A DNA stretch of 64,000 nucleotides from Streptomyces indicus (GTDB lineage Bacteria > Actinomycetota > Actinomycetes > Streptomycetales > Streptomycetaceae): contig NZ_FNFF01000014.1 of assembly GCF_900100315.1 (NCBI RefSeq), positions 124,001 to 188,000 of the forward strand. Direction: 5' to 3'. Shown piece by piece: positions 41,219-49,888 of this stretch. Both the position numbers and the translations under genes were made by a program. How positions within the stretch are numbered: the stretch's first letter is position 1; every line of letters begins with the position of its first letter. The notes below the pieces were generated by a model. That model was given only the letters and a program-made list of their open reading frames with translations. It was not told the DNA's origin and ran no database searches.

Positions 41219-43126
41219 TCAGGCGTGCTTGGCGCGCGAGGCCGTGCGGGCGCGTGCCGTCTTGTCCAGGACCACCTTGCGGATGCGGACGGCCTCCGGG
41301 GTGACCTCGACGCACTCGTCGTCGCGGCAGAACTCCAGGGACTGCTCCAGGGAGAGCTTGCGCGGCGGGACGATCGCCTCGAAGGAGTCGGCCGAGGCCG
41401 AGCGCATGTTGGTGAGCTTCTTCTCCTTGGTGATGTTCACGTCCATGTCGTCGGCGCGCGAGTTCTCGCCCACGATCATGCCCTCGTACACCTCGGTGCC
41501 GGGCTCGGTGAACAGGACGCCGCGCTCCTGGAGGTTGGTCATCGCGAACGCGGTCACGGCGCCGGCGCGGTCGGCCACGAGCGAACCGTTGTTACGGGTC
41601 GCCAGGGTGCCGAACCACGGCTCCATGCCCTCGTGGATGGAGTGCGCGATACCGGTGCCGCGGGTCTGCGTCAGGAACTCCGTACGGAAGCCGATGAGGC
41701 CGCGCGACGGGACGACGAACTCCAGGCGGACCCAGCCCGACCCGTGGTTGGACATGTTGTCCATACGGCCCTTGCGGACACCCATGAGCTGCGTGACGGC
41801 ACCCATGTGCTCCTCGGGCACGTCGATCGTCATGCGCTCGACCGGCTCGTGCACCTTGCCGTCGATCACCTGCGTGACCACCTGCGGCTTGCCGATGGTC
41901 AGCTCGAAGCCCTCGCGGCGCATCTGCTCGACCAGGATGGCGAGCGCCAGCTCACCGCGGCCCTGCACCTCCCAGGCGTCCGGGCGGTCGGTGTCCAGGA
42001 CGCGGAGGCTGACGTTACCGATCAGCTCGCGGTCGAGGCGGTCCTTGACCTGGCGGGCGGTGACCTTGCGGTCCTTGACCGCGGACTTGGCGTCCGCGCC
42101 CTTGCCCGTACCGCCGCGGCCGACCAGCGGGGAGGTGTTGGTGCCGATGGTCATCGAGATCGCCGGCTCGTCCACCGTGATCAGCGGCAGCGCGATCGGG
42201 TTCTCCGGGTCGGCCAGGGTCTCGCCGATCATGATGTCGGGGATACCGGCGACGGCGCAGATGTCGCCCGGGCCCGCCATCTCGGCCGGCTTGCGGGTGA
42301 GCGCCTCGGTCATCATCAGCTCGGTGATGCGCACGTTCTGGACCGTGCCGTCGCGCTTGATCCACGCCACGGTCTGGCCCTTGCGCAGCTCGCCCTGCTC
42401 GACGCGGAGCAGCGCGATACGGCCGAGGAAGTTGTCGGCGTCGAGGTTGGTGACGTGCGCCTGGAGCGGGGCGCTCTCGTCGTACTCCGGAGCCGGGACG
42501 TGCTCCAGGATCGTCGAGAAGAACGGCTCGAGGCTGTCGCTGTCGGCCGGGACGGTGCCGTCCTCCGGCTTGGTCAGCGAGGCGATGCCGTCACGGCCGC
42601 AGGCGTAGACGATCGGGAACTCGATCTGGTCCTCGTCGGCGTCCAGGTCGAGGAAGAGGTCGTACGTCTCGTTGACGACCTCGTCGATCCGGGAGTCCGG
42701 GCGGTCCGTCTTGTTGATGCAGAGGATCACGGGCAGCCGCTGCTGGAGCGCCTTGCGCAGCACGAAGCGGGTCTGCGGGAGCGGGCCCTCGGAGGCGTCC
42801 ACGAGCAGGACCACCGCGTCGACCATCGACAGACCGCGCTCGACCTCACCACCGAAGTCGGCGTGGCCGGGGGTGTCGATGATGTTGATGGTGATGACGT
42901 CGCCGCCATCCTTGGGGTGGTACTTGACGGCCGTGTTCTTGGCCAGGATCGTGATGCCCTTCTCACGCTCCAGGTCGTTCGAGTCCATCATGCGGTCGTC
43001 GAGGGACTCGGCGGCGTGCGCGGCGAAGGAGCCGGCCTGCTTGAGCATGGCGTCGACGATGGTCGTCTTGCCGTGGTCGACGTGGGCGACGATGGCGACG
43101 TTTCGGATGTCGTGGCGCGTGGGCAC
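41219..43126 (-). CDS. typA: Translational GTPase TypA/BipA
   Basis: 635 aa ribosome-associated GTPase related to EF-G and LepA, involved in ribosome assembly and stress growth. The GTG at 43126 gives the normal N terminus (PTRHDIRNVAIVAHVDHGKT); an extension to 43222 is open but unlike the family. G1 AHVDHGKTT, G3 DTPGHADFGGEVER and G4 NKTDRPDSR are present; the BipA-specific C-terminal domain follows with NHGSGWVRLEF and PSRGLIGFRTEFLTQTRGTG. It ends in a short basic tail (TARARTASRAKHA). Its neighbours, a family-5 binding lipoprotein and mshB, recall mycobacterial typA-lpqW-mshB. Confidence 0.96.
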   Translation of the reverse strand: MPTRHDIRNVAIVAHVDHGKTTIVDAMLKQAGSFAAHAAESLDDRMMDSNDLEREKGITILAKNTAVKYHPKDGGDVITINIIDTPGHADFGGEVERGLSMVDAVVLLVDASEGPLPQTRFVLRKALQQRLPVILCINKTDRPDSRIDEVVNETYDLFLDLDADEDQIEFPIVYACGRDGIASLTKPEDGTVPADSDSLEPFFSTILEHVPAPEYDESAPLQAHVTNLDADNFLGRIALLRVEQGELRKGQTVAWIKRDGTVQNVRITELMMTEALTRKPAEMAGPGDICAVAGIPDIMIGETLADPENPIALPLITVDEPAISMTIGTNTSPLVGRGGTGKGADAKSAVKDRKVTARQVKDRLDRELIGNVSLRVLDTDRPDAWEVQGRGELALAILVEQMRREGFELTIGKPQVVTQVIDGKVHEPVERMTIDVPEEHMGAVTQLMGVRKGRMDNMSNHGSGWVRLEFVVPSRGLIGFRTEFLTQTRGTGIAHSIHEGMEPWFGTLATRNNGSLVADRAGAVTAFAMTNLQERGVLFTEPGTEVYEGMIVGENSRADDMDVNITKEKKLTNMRSASADSFEAIVPPRKLSLEQSLEFCRDDECVEVTPEAVRIRKVVLDKTARARTASRAKHA

Positions 43127-43320
43127 GTGCGGTGCTTCTCCCGGGACAGATGGAACTAGCGAGCGGCTGCGCGTATCGCATCGGTACGCCGATGTACGCC
43201 TGTGCCGCGCCGGGCTGGACACGCCACGGCCTTACCCCATCCTACGTTGAGCGGCGGGGGGCGGCCTGCGCGGGTGCCGTGAGCTGCGCTGACCTGCGGC
43301 TTTACGGTGCCCGCGACCGG

Positions 43321-43980
43321 CTACGCGTCCTCGGGCTCCTCGACGGCCGCGGAGCCCGGCGGGCAGGAAGCCCGGGCGGCCTCGCGTGCGACGCGGCCGT
43401 CCACCGCCTCGCCGCAGTCCAGGACGCCCACCCCGTCGACCGACCAGCTGGTCGCGTGACCGGTGGTCGGTGCGTCCCCGGAGCGGCAGACATGCCGGAA
43501 GTCGCCCTCGACGATCCGTGTGCTCGTGTACACGACCAGGTCCCCGGGGCCGTCCACGGACGTGACGTTGCTGTCCACATCGGCGGGTGCGCGACCCACG
43601 TCGGTGAAGGCCAGATCCTGCGGCCGGTCCTCCGCCTCGGCCTGACCCACCTTCCGGGCCAACGAGAAGAGGGCGGCGCGGCCGTCGATCACGGGCCGCT
43701 CTGCGGTCACGTCGGTCTTCGGGCGGCGCACCACCTTCACCGGTTGCGTGAGCTTCCCGCCCTCGGGCCCGATCTCCTGCACCTCGGCGACGCCGGTCAG
43801 CACATCACGCTCGCGGACGTCGGACCACGTGTACGTGCCGCCCTCGCAGCGCTTCTCGGGTGCCGCGGACTTCGAGTGCGCCGGCTTGTCGGCCCGGTCC
43901 GTGCCGGAGTCCCCGGTGCAGGCCGTCGCACCCGCGCCGAGCGTGAGCAGCGCGGCACCGATCGGAATGAAGCGCTTCAT
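43321..43980 (-). CDS. Putative lipoprotein, hypothetical
   Basis: 219 aa from ATG 43980; a longer frame to 44124 is open but would bury the signal peptide. The signal sequence MKRFIPIGAALLTLGAGATA ends at lipobox Cys21. The mature part is beta-rich and polar (TYTWSDVRERDVLTGVAEVQ, then DGRAALFSLARKVGQAEAED) with several cysteines near the C terminus (RHVCRSGD, VLDCGEAVDG), possibly disulphide-bonded. I do not recognise a domain. It stands between typA and the orphan binding protein, reading the same way. Confidence 0.8.
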   Translation of the reverse strand: MKRFIPIGAALLTLGAGATACTGDSGTDRADKPAHSKSAAPEKRCEGGTYTWSDVRERDVLTGVAEVQEIGPEGGKLTQPVKVVRRPKTDVTAERPVIDGRAALFSLARKVGQAEAEDRPQDLAFTDVGRAPADVDSNVTSVDGPGDLVVYTSTRIVEGDFRHVCRSGDAPTTGHATSWSVDGVGVLDCGEAVDGRVAREAARASCPPGSAAVEEPEDA

Positions 43981-44145
43981 GGACGTACCCCCGTATACAC
44001 ACGGTGTCTGGTCGCACACCGGTCGCGAGGATTCTGGCCTGTGCACAGGCGGCGTATGCCAGATTTGATCAACTTCTGAGGAAAGAGAGCGCGCCGAGGG
44101 TGTGGGAGGGCGCAGGAATGACACGGGTCAATGAGTCGAAACGAA

Positions 44146-44176
44146 CCTTGCCCGCCGGCGGAACCGGCGAGCAAGG
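44146..44176 (-). terminator. Probable terminator after the orphan binding-protein gene
   Basis: A 13-bp stem with one mismatch (44146-44158 and 44164-44176) and a 5-base loop lies about 60 bases past the stop at 44235. The surrounding 254-bp gap also contains the promoter for the lipoprotein gene. Confidence 0.6.
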
Positions 44177-44234
44177 GACTTGAGGTACTTCTGAGCTAGG
44201 TGATCTTCACCTTCACACCAGGCTCACGCGAGGC

Positions 44235-46412
44235 TCACTCCTTCGGGACCCCCGCCGACTTCAGGAAGCCGATGTCCTCGTACGAGGGCGACTCGAAGCC
44301 GAAGGCGCCGGTGTTCGCGAGGCCCTGGCGGACCGCCACCAGCTCCGGGCGCTGGTAGAGCGGGATCGAGCCGGCCGCGGCCCAGATCCGGGCGTCGGCC
44401 TTCTTGACCAGGTCGCGCGCCTTGCCCTCGTCGAGCTCGGCGAGCGCCTGGTCGAAAAGCTGGTCGATGTGGTCGGTGCCGACCCGCGTGTAGTTCTGCT
44501 CGACGTTCAGCGAACCGTCGGCGGCCGGCTCCGGCTTGGCGAAGATCGGCCGGGCGTCGGTGGCCGGGTAGGCCGAGCCGGGCCAGGAGTACAGCGCCAT
44601 GTCGTACTGGCCGGACGCGATGTGGTCCTTGAAGTAGCTGTCGTCGGGGACCTTGGTGATCTCGGTGCGGATGCCGATCTTCTGGAGCATGCGCTGGATC
44701 CGCTCGCCCACCGCGCGCAGCGGCTCCGAGCCCGGCCCGGACGGCAGGACGAACTTCAGGGTGAGCGCCTGGCCGTCCTTGGCCAGCGGCCCGCCCACCG
44801 GCTTCGGGGCCGCGGTGCCCTTGGGCGCGTACGCACCCTGGGCGCCGCCGCGGTGCGCCTCCTTCTTGGTGCGCTCCTCCTCGCGCTTGGCCTGCGCCTC
44901 GGGCTGGTTGTCGGCGCGCACCTCGAAGCGCTCGTCGGCGCGCGGCTTGCCGTCCTCCTGGCCGACGATGTACGTGCCGTCCTCGTCGGACCCGGAGGAC
45001 TTCTTCTTCGCCTTCTCGCCCTTGCTGCCCGCGGTCTTGACCGGGCCGCCGGCAACCCAGCCCGCGTCCGCGAGCAGCGCGCGCGCCTCGGCGGTGTCCT
45101 GGTCGCCGAGCGCGCCGCTGTTGTCGGAGTACGCCTCCTGGCCGGCCAGCGCGATGTGGCTGCCGACGGGCTCCGCCGGCAGGCCGAGCGGCTTGAGGAC
45201 GAGCCCCGCCAGCTCCTTGCGGTCGAGCGCGCGGGCCACGGCGCGGCGTACGCGCTCGTCGGCGAGCGGGCCGCCGGAACCGTTCAACGCCAGCTGCGTG
45301 TAAGCCGGTTCGAGGGACTTGCGGACCGTGACGCCGCGCAGGCCCTGCTGTTCCTTCGCGTACTTCCTGATCGCCTTGTGGGTCTTCGCGATGGCCTCGG
45401 TCTCGGCCTCGGCCCGCTCCTCGTTCTCCGGGTCGTTGGCGATCGCCCAGGACCGCAGCGCCTTGGCCGGGGTCAGCTGGGCGCCCGGGCCGTGCGCGAG
45501 CGGACCTCCGGCGCCCTTGTCGCGGGCGGCGAGGGCGATCCGCTCGGCGTCGTCCGGGGTGACCTCGGCGATGTCCACGCGGCCCGCGGCCAGCGCCGCG
45601 GCGCGCTCGTCGCGCGGCACCGACTTGAGGACGAGCTGCTCCAGCTTCGCGGGCCGGCCCCACCAGCGCGGGTTGCGGGTCAGGGTGAGCTCGCCGGCCT
45701 CGCGGTCGATCTCGGAGATACGGAACGGACCGGCCGTGACCTTGAGCTTCTTGCGGGCGCCGTCGTTGAAGGAGTCGGGGGTGCCCATGACCTCCTTCGG
45801 GTACAGCGGCGAGAACAGCGAGCGCCAGTCGGTGTACGGCTTGGCGAAGGTGACCCGCACCTCCAGGTTGTTGGCGCCCTTCTCGATCTTCTCGATGCGG
45901 TCGTAGCCCGCGTTGCGCGCCGTCCAGAACGCCGAGTCCTCACCGGACAGGGCGCGCCACTGCGCGGCGAAGTCGGCGGCGCCGATCTCGCGGCCGTCGC
46001 TCCACACCGCCTGCTGGTTCAGCTTGTACAGGACGACCTGCTTGGGCTCGCGCTCGACGATCTCGGCGCTCTCCAGGTAGTCCGCGTTGCGCACCGGGCG
46101 GCCGCGCTCGTCGGTCTCGTACATCGACGGCAGTACGGCGCCGGCGACGCGCGCGGTCGTCGTACCGGCGTCCGCCTGGAAGGAGTTGAAGGTGTCGGGC
46201 AGCCCGTCCACGGCCCAGGCCGCCTTGCCCCCGTCGGCGACCAGGTCACGGGCGGCGGCCGCGATGTCCTGCCCCGCGGCGGGGGCCGCCGCGTCCTCGG
46301 AGGAGCCGCACGCGGCGAGCGAGGGCAGGGCGAGCACGCCCGCGACGAGGTAGGCAGCCGCCCGCACTGCGGGGCGGACGCCGGGGCGAACGGCGGGATC
46401 GCGTGGGGGCAT
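44235..46412 (-). CDS. Orphan family-5 substrate-binding lipoprotein, possibly LpqW-like
   Basis: 725 aa, far longer than ordinary OppA proteins. Signal peptide and lipobox Cys35 (LPSLAAC). The SBP family 5 fold is visible in QAVWSDGREIGAADFAAQWR and GPFRISEIDREAGELTLTRN. A charged low-complexity insert (SKGEKAKKKSSGSDEDGTYI and QAKREEERTKKEAHRGG) interrupts the C-terminal lobe. No permease or ATPase accompanies it. Mycobacterial LpqW, a regulator of mannolipid synthesis with an OppA-like fold, is encoded next to typA; this gene sits in the same neighbourhood, so it may be the counterpart. That is inference from position and family. Confidence 0.82.
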   Translation of the reverse strand: MPPRDPAVRPGVRPAVRAAAYLVAGVLALPSLAACGSSEDAAAPAAGQDIAAAARDLVADGGKAAWAVDGLPDTFNSFQADAGTTTARVAGAVLPSMYETDERGRPVRNADYLESAEIVEREPKQVVLYKLNQQAVWSDGREIGAADFAAQWRALSGEDSAFWTARNAGYDRIEKIEKGANNLEVRVTFAKPYTDWRSLFSPLYPKEVMGTPDSFNDGARKKLKVTAGPFRISEIDREAGELTLTRNPRWWGRPAKLEQLVLKSVPRDERAAALAAGRVDIAEVTPDDAERIALAARDKGAGGPLAHGPGAQLTPAKALRSWAIANDPENEERAEAETEAIAKTHKAIRKYAKEQQGLRGVTVRKSLEPAYTQLALNGSGGPLADERVRRAVARALDRKELAGLVLKPLGLPAEPVGSHIALAGQEAYSDNSGALGDQDTAEARALLADAGWVAGGPVKTAGSKGEKAKKKSSGSDEDGTYIVGQEDGKPRADERFEVRADNQPEAQAKREEERTKKEAHRGGAQGAYAPKGTAAPKPVGGPLAKDGQALTLKFVLPSGPGSEPLRAVGERIQRMLQKIGIRTEITKVPDDSYFKDHIASGQYDMALYSWPGSAYPATDARPIFAKPEPAADGSLNVEQNYTRVGTDHIDQLFDQALAELDEGKARDLVKKADARIWAAAGSIPLYQRPELVAVRQGLANTGAFGFESPSYEDIGFLKSAGVPKE

Positions 46413-46742
46413 GGCTGGAACCTCCGGGGGCTGGCCCGGCCACCGCTGCTTCCCGTGAGGGGCCGGGATCGTTCACGTACGGGGTAATTTGAGTGCTGAT
46501 CACACGGATACGTGCCCACTGAAAGGGATCGCCGTGAGGCGGCGCGGCCGACACGTCGGCGGGCGGCGCCAACCCCACCCGTGCGGCCCAATCCGGCCCC
46601 CGGGCGCCCCTCCTCGGCCCCCTCGCGCCCTCGTACGGGGGAATCCGCGCAGATCCCTTCACAATCCGGGATGTGACGCGCGACACTCGCAGGCGCACGA
46701 TCCATTGGGATCCGCCGCGACAAGCGGAGTGGAGGGCAACTC
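46413..46742. other. Divergent promoter region between binding-protein gene and sdh operon
   Basis: 330 bp without a convincing gene, between starts on opposite strands. The stretch around 46470-46510 is AT-richer and is the best place for promoters in both directions. The middle is C-rich. I see no hairpin or repeat that stands out. Confidence 0.55.
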
Positions 46743-47030
46743 ATGTCCCTGCACGATGATTTGACGGCCGTTCAGCGCTGTCTCGACGATCTGGTGCGCT
46801 CGGTCGGCAGGCTGGAGCAGCACGTCGGGGCGAGCCTGGACATCCGCCGGGTGCGTACGGACGCCGACCACCTGCGCGACAGCGTCGCCCTGCTCAAGGA
46901 AGCCGCGCCGACGCTGCGCCCGAAGGCGCGGCCCGAGATGGTCGGCATCCCCGACGCGCCCTACGACAGCTCGCTGTGGACCGATGCCGACGACGAGGGC
47001 CTGGGCGCCCGCGACCGCCGCGCTCCCTGA
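46743..47030 (+). CDS. Small conserved protein preceding the sdh operon
   Basis: 95 aa, ATG behind GGAGGG. It is soluble, helical and amphipathic (DDLTAVQRCLDDLVRSVGRL followed by RRVRTDADHLRDSVALLKEA), with an acidic C terminus. There is no membrane segment or metal motif. Its stop lies 46 bases before sdhC, so it is probably the first gene of the sdh transcript. The function is unknown; a chaperone or accessory factor for the complex would be consistent with position but is unproved. Confidence 0.8.
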   Translation: MSLHDDLTAVQRCLDDLVRSVGRLEQHVGASLDIRRVRTDADHLRDSVALLKEAAPTLRPKARPEMVGIPDAPYDSSLWTDADDEGLGARDRRAP

Positions 47031-47076
47031 CCCCGGTTCCGGCTGCCGAAGAGAGCCGTAACGACTGGAGACCCCG

Positions 47077-47901
47077 TTGGCCACTGGTACAGACCCCCAA
47101 ATCCATAGCGAGGGCGGGGTGCGCGGCGCGGGCCGTGCCGCCATCGCCGCCCCGCATCTGCGGACCGACCGCTGGTGGCTGCAGCCCGCCGTGACCTTCG
47201 CGGGGCTGCTCGCCTTCATCGTGTACTCGACGTGGCGGGCCTTCGCCAACGCGGACTACTACGCGGCGCCCTACGTCTCGCCGTTCTACTCGCCCTGCCT
47301 CGCGGAGAACTGCGCGCCGATGAAGGGCGGCCCGAACTGGGAGATCTTCGGCAGCTGGTGGGGCCTGTCGCCCGCGCTGCTCATCCTGATCTTCCCGCTG
47401 GGCTTCCGGCTGACCTGCTACTACTACCGCAAGGCCTACTACCGGGGCTTCTGGGCCTCTCCCCCGGCCTGCGCGGTGGCCGAGCCGCACAAGACGTACA
47501 CGGGCGAGACCCGCTTCCCGCTGATCCTCCAGAACATGCACCGCTACTTCTTCTACGCGGCGGTGCCGGTGGCGGGCATCCTCACGTACGACACGGTGCT
47601 CGCGTTCCGCGACGAGGACTACGAGTGGGGCCACATGGGTCTCGGCACGCTCGTCTTCCTGGTCAACATCGTGCTGATCTGGGCGTACACCCTGTCCTGC
47701 CACTCGTGCCGGCACATCGTCGGGGGCAAGCTCAAGCACTTCTCCAAGCACCCTGTGCGCTACCGGATGTGGCAGTGGATCGGGAAGCTGAATGCCCGTC
47801 ACATGCTGCTCGCCTGGGCCTCGTTGATCAGCGTGGCGCTGGCGGACTTCTACGTCTATCTCGTCGCCAGCGGTGTCTTCGACGATCCGAGGTTGTTCTG
47901 A
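47077..47901 (+). CDS. sdhC: Succinate dehydrogenase membrane anchor, Sdh1-type SdhC
   Basis: 274 aa. TTG start at 47077, with GGAG six bases upstream. Five membrane helices; the size and sequence match mycobacterial Rv0249c (Sdh1), not the short two-subunit SdhC/SdhD type. The motifs RWWLQPAVTFAGLLAFIVYS, FYSPCLAENCAPMKGGP and TLSCHSCRHIVGGKLKHFS are characteristic. Cys74, Cys79, Cys208 and Cys211 plus His209 and His213 lie near the membrane face. Mycobacterial Sdh1 was reported to carry a Rieske-type cluster in this subunit; whether its ligands match these residues I cannot confirm. It passes electrons from SdhB to menaquinone. Confidence 0.9.
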   Translation: MATGTDPQIHSEGGVRGAGRAAIAAPHLRTDRWWLQPAVTFAGLLAFIVYSTWRAFANADYYAAPYVSPFYSPCLAENCAPMKGGPNWEIFGSWWGLSPALLILIFPLGFRLTCYYYRKAYYRGFWASPPACAVAEPHKTYTGETRFPLILQNMHRYFFYAAVPVAGILTYDTVLAFRDEDYEWGHMGLGTLVFLVNIVLIWAYTLSCHSCRHIVGGKLKHFSKHPVRYRMWQWIGKLNARHMLLAWASLISVALADFYVYLVASGVFDDPRLF

Positions 47902-47917
47902 TGGCGGGGTGCGTGCG

Positions 47918-49888
47918 ATGACCACAGTGGAGCGGCAGCAGTGGGACGTCGTCGTCGTGGGGGCCGGCGGGGCCGGTCTGCGGGCGGCGATCGAGGCGCG
48001 CGAGCAGGGCGCGCGTACGGCGGTGATCTGCAAGTCCCTGTTCGGCAAGGCCCATACGGTGATGGCCGAGGGCGGGATCGCCGCCTCGATGGGCAATGTG
48101 AACGACGGCGACAACTGGCAGGTGCACTTCCGCGACACCATGCGCGGGGGCAAGTTCCTCAACCAGTGGCGGATGGCCGAGCTGCACGCGCAGGAGGCGC
48201 CGGACCGGGTCTGGGAGCTGGAGACCTGGGGCGCGCTCTTCGACCGCACGAAGGACGGGCGGATCTCGCAGCGCAACTTCGGCGGGCACGAGTACCCGCG
48301 GCTCGCGCACGTCGGCGACCGCACGGGCCTGGAGCTGATCCGCACGCTCCAGCAGAAGATCGTGTCGCTCCAGCAGGAGGACTTCAAGCAACTCGGGGAC
48401 TACGAAGCCGGGTTGAAGGTGTTCCAGGAGTGCACGGTCACACGGATCCTGAAGGACGACGTGGACGGGAAGGTGGCCGGGGTCTTCTGCTACGAGCGGG
48501 AGTCCGGGCGCTTCTTCGTGATCGAGGCGCCGACCGTGATCCTCGCGACCGGCGGCATCGGCAAGTCCTTCAAAGTGACGTCCAACTCGTGGGAGTACAC
48601 GGGCGACGGGCACGCGCTCGCGCTGCTCGCCGGGGCGCCGCTGCTCAACATGGAGTTCGTGCAGTTCCACCCCACCGGGATGGTCTGGCCGCCGTCGGTG
48701 AAGGGGATCCTCGTCACCGAGTCCGTGCGCGGTGACGGCGGGGTGCTCAGGAACTCCGAGGGCAAGCGGTTCATGTTCGACTACATCCCGGATGTCTTCA
48801 AGGAGAAGTACGCGGAGTCCGAGGAGGAGGGCGACCGCTGGTACGAGGACCCGGACCGCAACCGCCGCCCGCCCGAGCTGCTGCCGCGCGACGAGGTGGC
48901 CCGGGCCATCAACTCCGAGGTGAAGGCGGGGCGCGGCTCGCCGCACGGCGGCGTGTTCCTCGACGTGTCCTCCCGGATGCCCGCCGATGTGATCCGGCGC
49001 CGGCTGCCGTCCATGTACCACCAGTTCAAGGAGCTGGCGGACGTGGACATCACGGCCGAGGCGATGGAGGTCGGGCCCACCTGCCACTACGTGATGGGCG
49101 GCATCGCGGTCGAGTCCGACACCGCGGCCGCGCTCGGGGTGCCAGGGCTGTACGCGGCCGGTGAGGTCGCGGGCGGGATGCACGGCTCGAACCGGCTCGG
49201 CGGGAACTCGCTCTCCGACCTGCTGGTCTTCGGCCGCCGCGCCGGGCTGCACGCGGCGCAGTATGCCGCCTCCGTGGCGGAGAACCGGCCGGTGGTCGAG
49301 GAGGCGCAGATCGACCTCGCGGCCGCCGAGGCGCTGCGGCCCTTCTCGGCCGAGGGACCGGACGAGTCCCTGGTCGAGGGCGGTCCGGTGCCGGCCGGCG
49401 GGCGGCCCGCGGAGAACCCGTACACCCTGCACCAGGAGCTCCAGCAGACGATGAACGACCTCGTGGGGATCATCCGCCGCGAGGAGGAGATGTCCCAGGC
49501 CCTGAAGAAGCTCGCCGACCTGCGGGTGCGGGCGCGGCGGGCCGGGGTCGAGGGGCACCGGCAGTTCAACCCGGGCTGGCATCTCGCGCTCGACCTGCGG
49601 AACATGCTCCTGGTCAGCGAGTGCATCGCGCGCTCGGCCCTGGAGCGCACGGAGTCCCGGGGCGGGCACACCCGCGAGGACTTCCCCGGTATGGACCGCG
49701 CCTGGCGCCGGGTCAATCTGCTGTGCCAACTCGCCGATCCCACCGGCGGGTTGGCGGCCACGGATCCGGTACGGGGCCAGATCCGCCTCGTCCGCAAGGA
49801 GACCGAACCGATCCGCCCTGACCTGCTGGCTCTCTTCGAGAAGGAAGAGCTGGTCAAGTACCTCGCCGAAGAGGAGCTCTTTGAATGA
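47918..49888 (+). CDS. sdhA: Succinate dehydrogenase flavoprotein subunit, Sdh1-type
   Basis: 656 aa from ATG 47918; an upstream GTG at 47873 would overlap sdhC. The FAD-binding start is DVVVVGAGGAGLRAAIEARE. His46 in FGKAHTVMAEGG is the residue that binds FAD covalently in SdhA/FrdA. Substrate-site pieces are QFHPTGMVW and GSNRLGGNSLSDLLVFGRRA. It oxidises succinate to fumarate in the TCA cycle. The last four bases overlap the sdhB start. Confidence 0.95.
   Translation: MTTVERQQWDVVVVGAGGAGLRAAIEAREQGARTAVICKSLFGKAHTVMAEGGIAASMGNVNDGDNWQVHFRDTMRGGKFLNQWRMAELHAQEAPDRVWELETWGALFDRTKDGRISQRNFGGHEYPRLAHVGDRTGLELIRTLQQKIVSLQQEDFKQLGDYEAGLKVFQECTVTRILKDDVDGKVAGVFCYERESGRFFVIEAPTVILATGGIGKSFKVTSNSWEYTGDGHALALLAGAPLLNMEFVQFHPTGMVWPPSVKGILVTESVRGDGGVLRNSEGKRFMFDYIPDVFKEKYAESEEEGDRWYEDPDRNRRPPELLPRDEVARAINSEVKAGRGSPHGGVFLDVSSRMPADVIRRRLPSMYHQFKELADVDITAEAMEVGPTCHYVMGGIAVESDTAAALGVPGLYAAGEVAGGMHGSNRLGGNSLSDLLVFGRRAGLHAAQYAASVAENRPVVEEAQIDLAAAEALRPFSAEGPDESLVEGGPVPAGGRPAENPYTLHQELQQTMNDLVGIIRREEEMSQALKKLADLRVRARRAGVEGHRQFNPGWHLALDLRNMLLVSECIARSALERTESRGGHTREDFPGMDRAWRRVNLLCQLADPTGGLAATDPVRGQIRLVRKETEPIRPDLLALFEKEELVKYLAEEELFE

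Noticed and set aside
44235..46412. Reading the orphan binding protein as a third peptide importer
   Set aside because: No permease or ATPase genes accompany it, and its length and insert differ from transport binding proteins.
28819..46412. Interpreting the two Opp operons as a mobile insertion
   Set aside because: No integrase, transposase, att-like direct repeats or base-composition change flank them; paralogy by tandem duplication explains the pattern.
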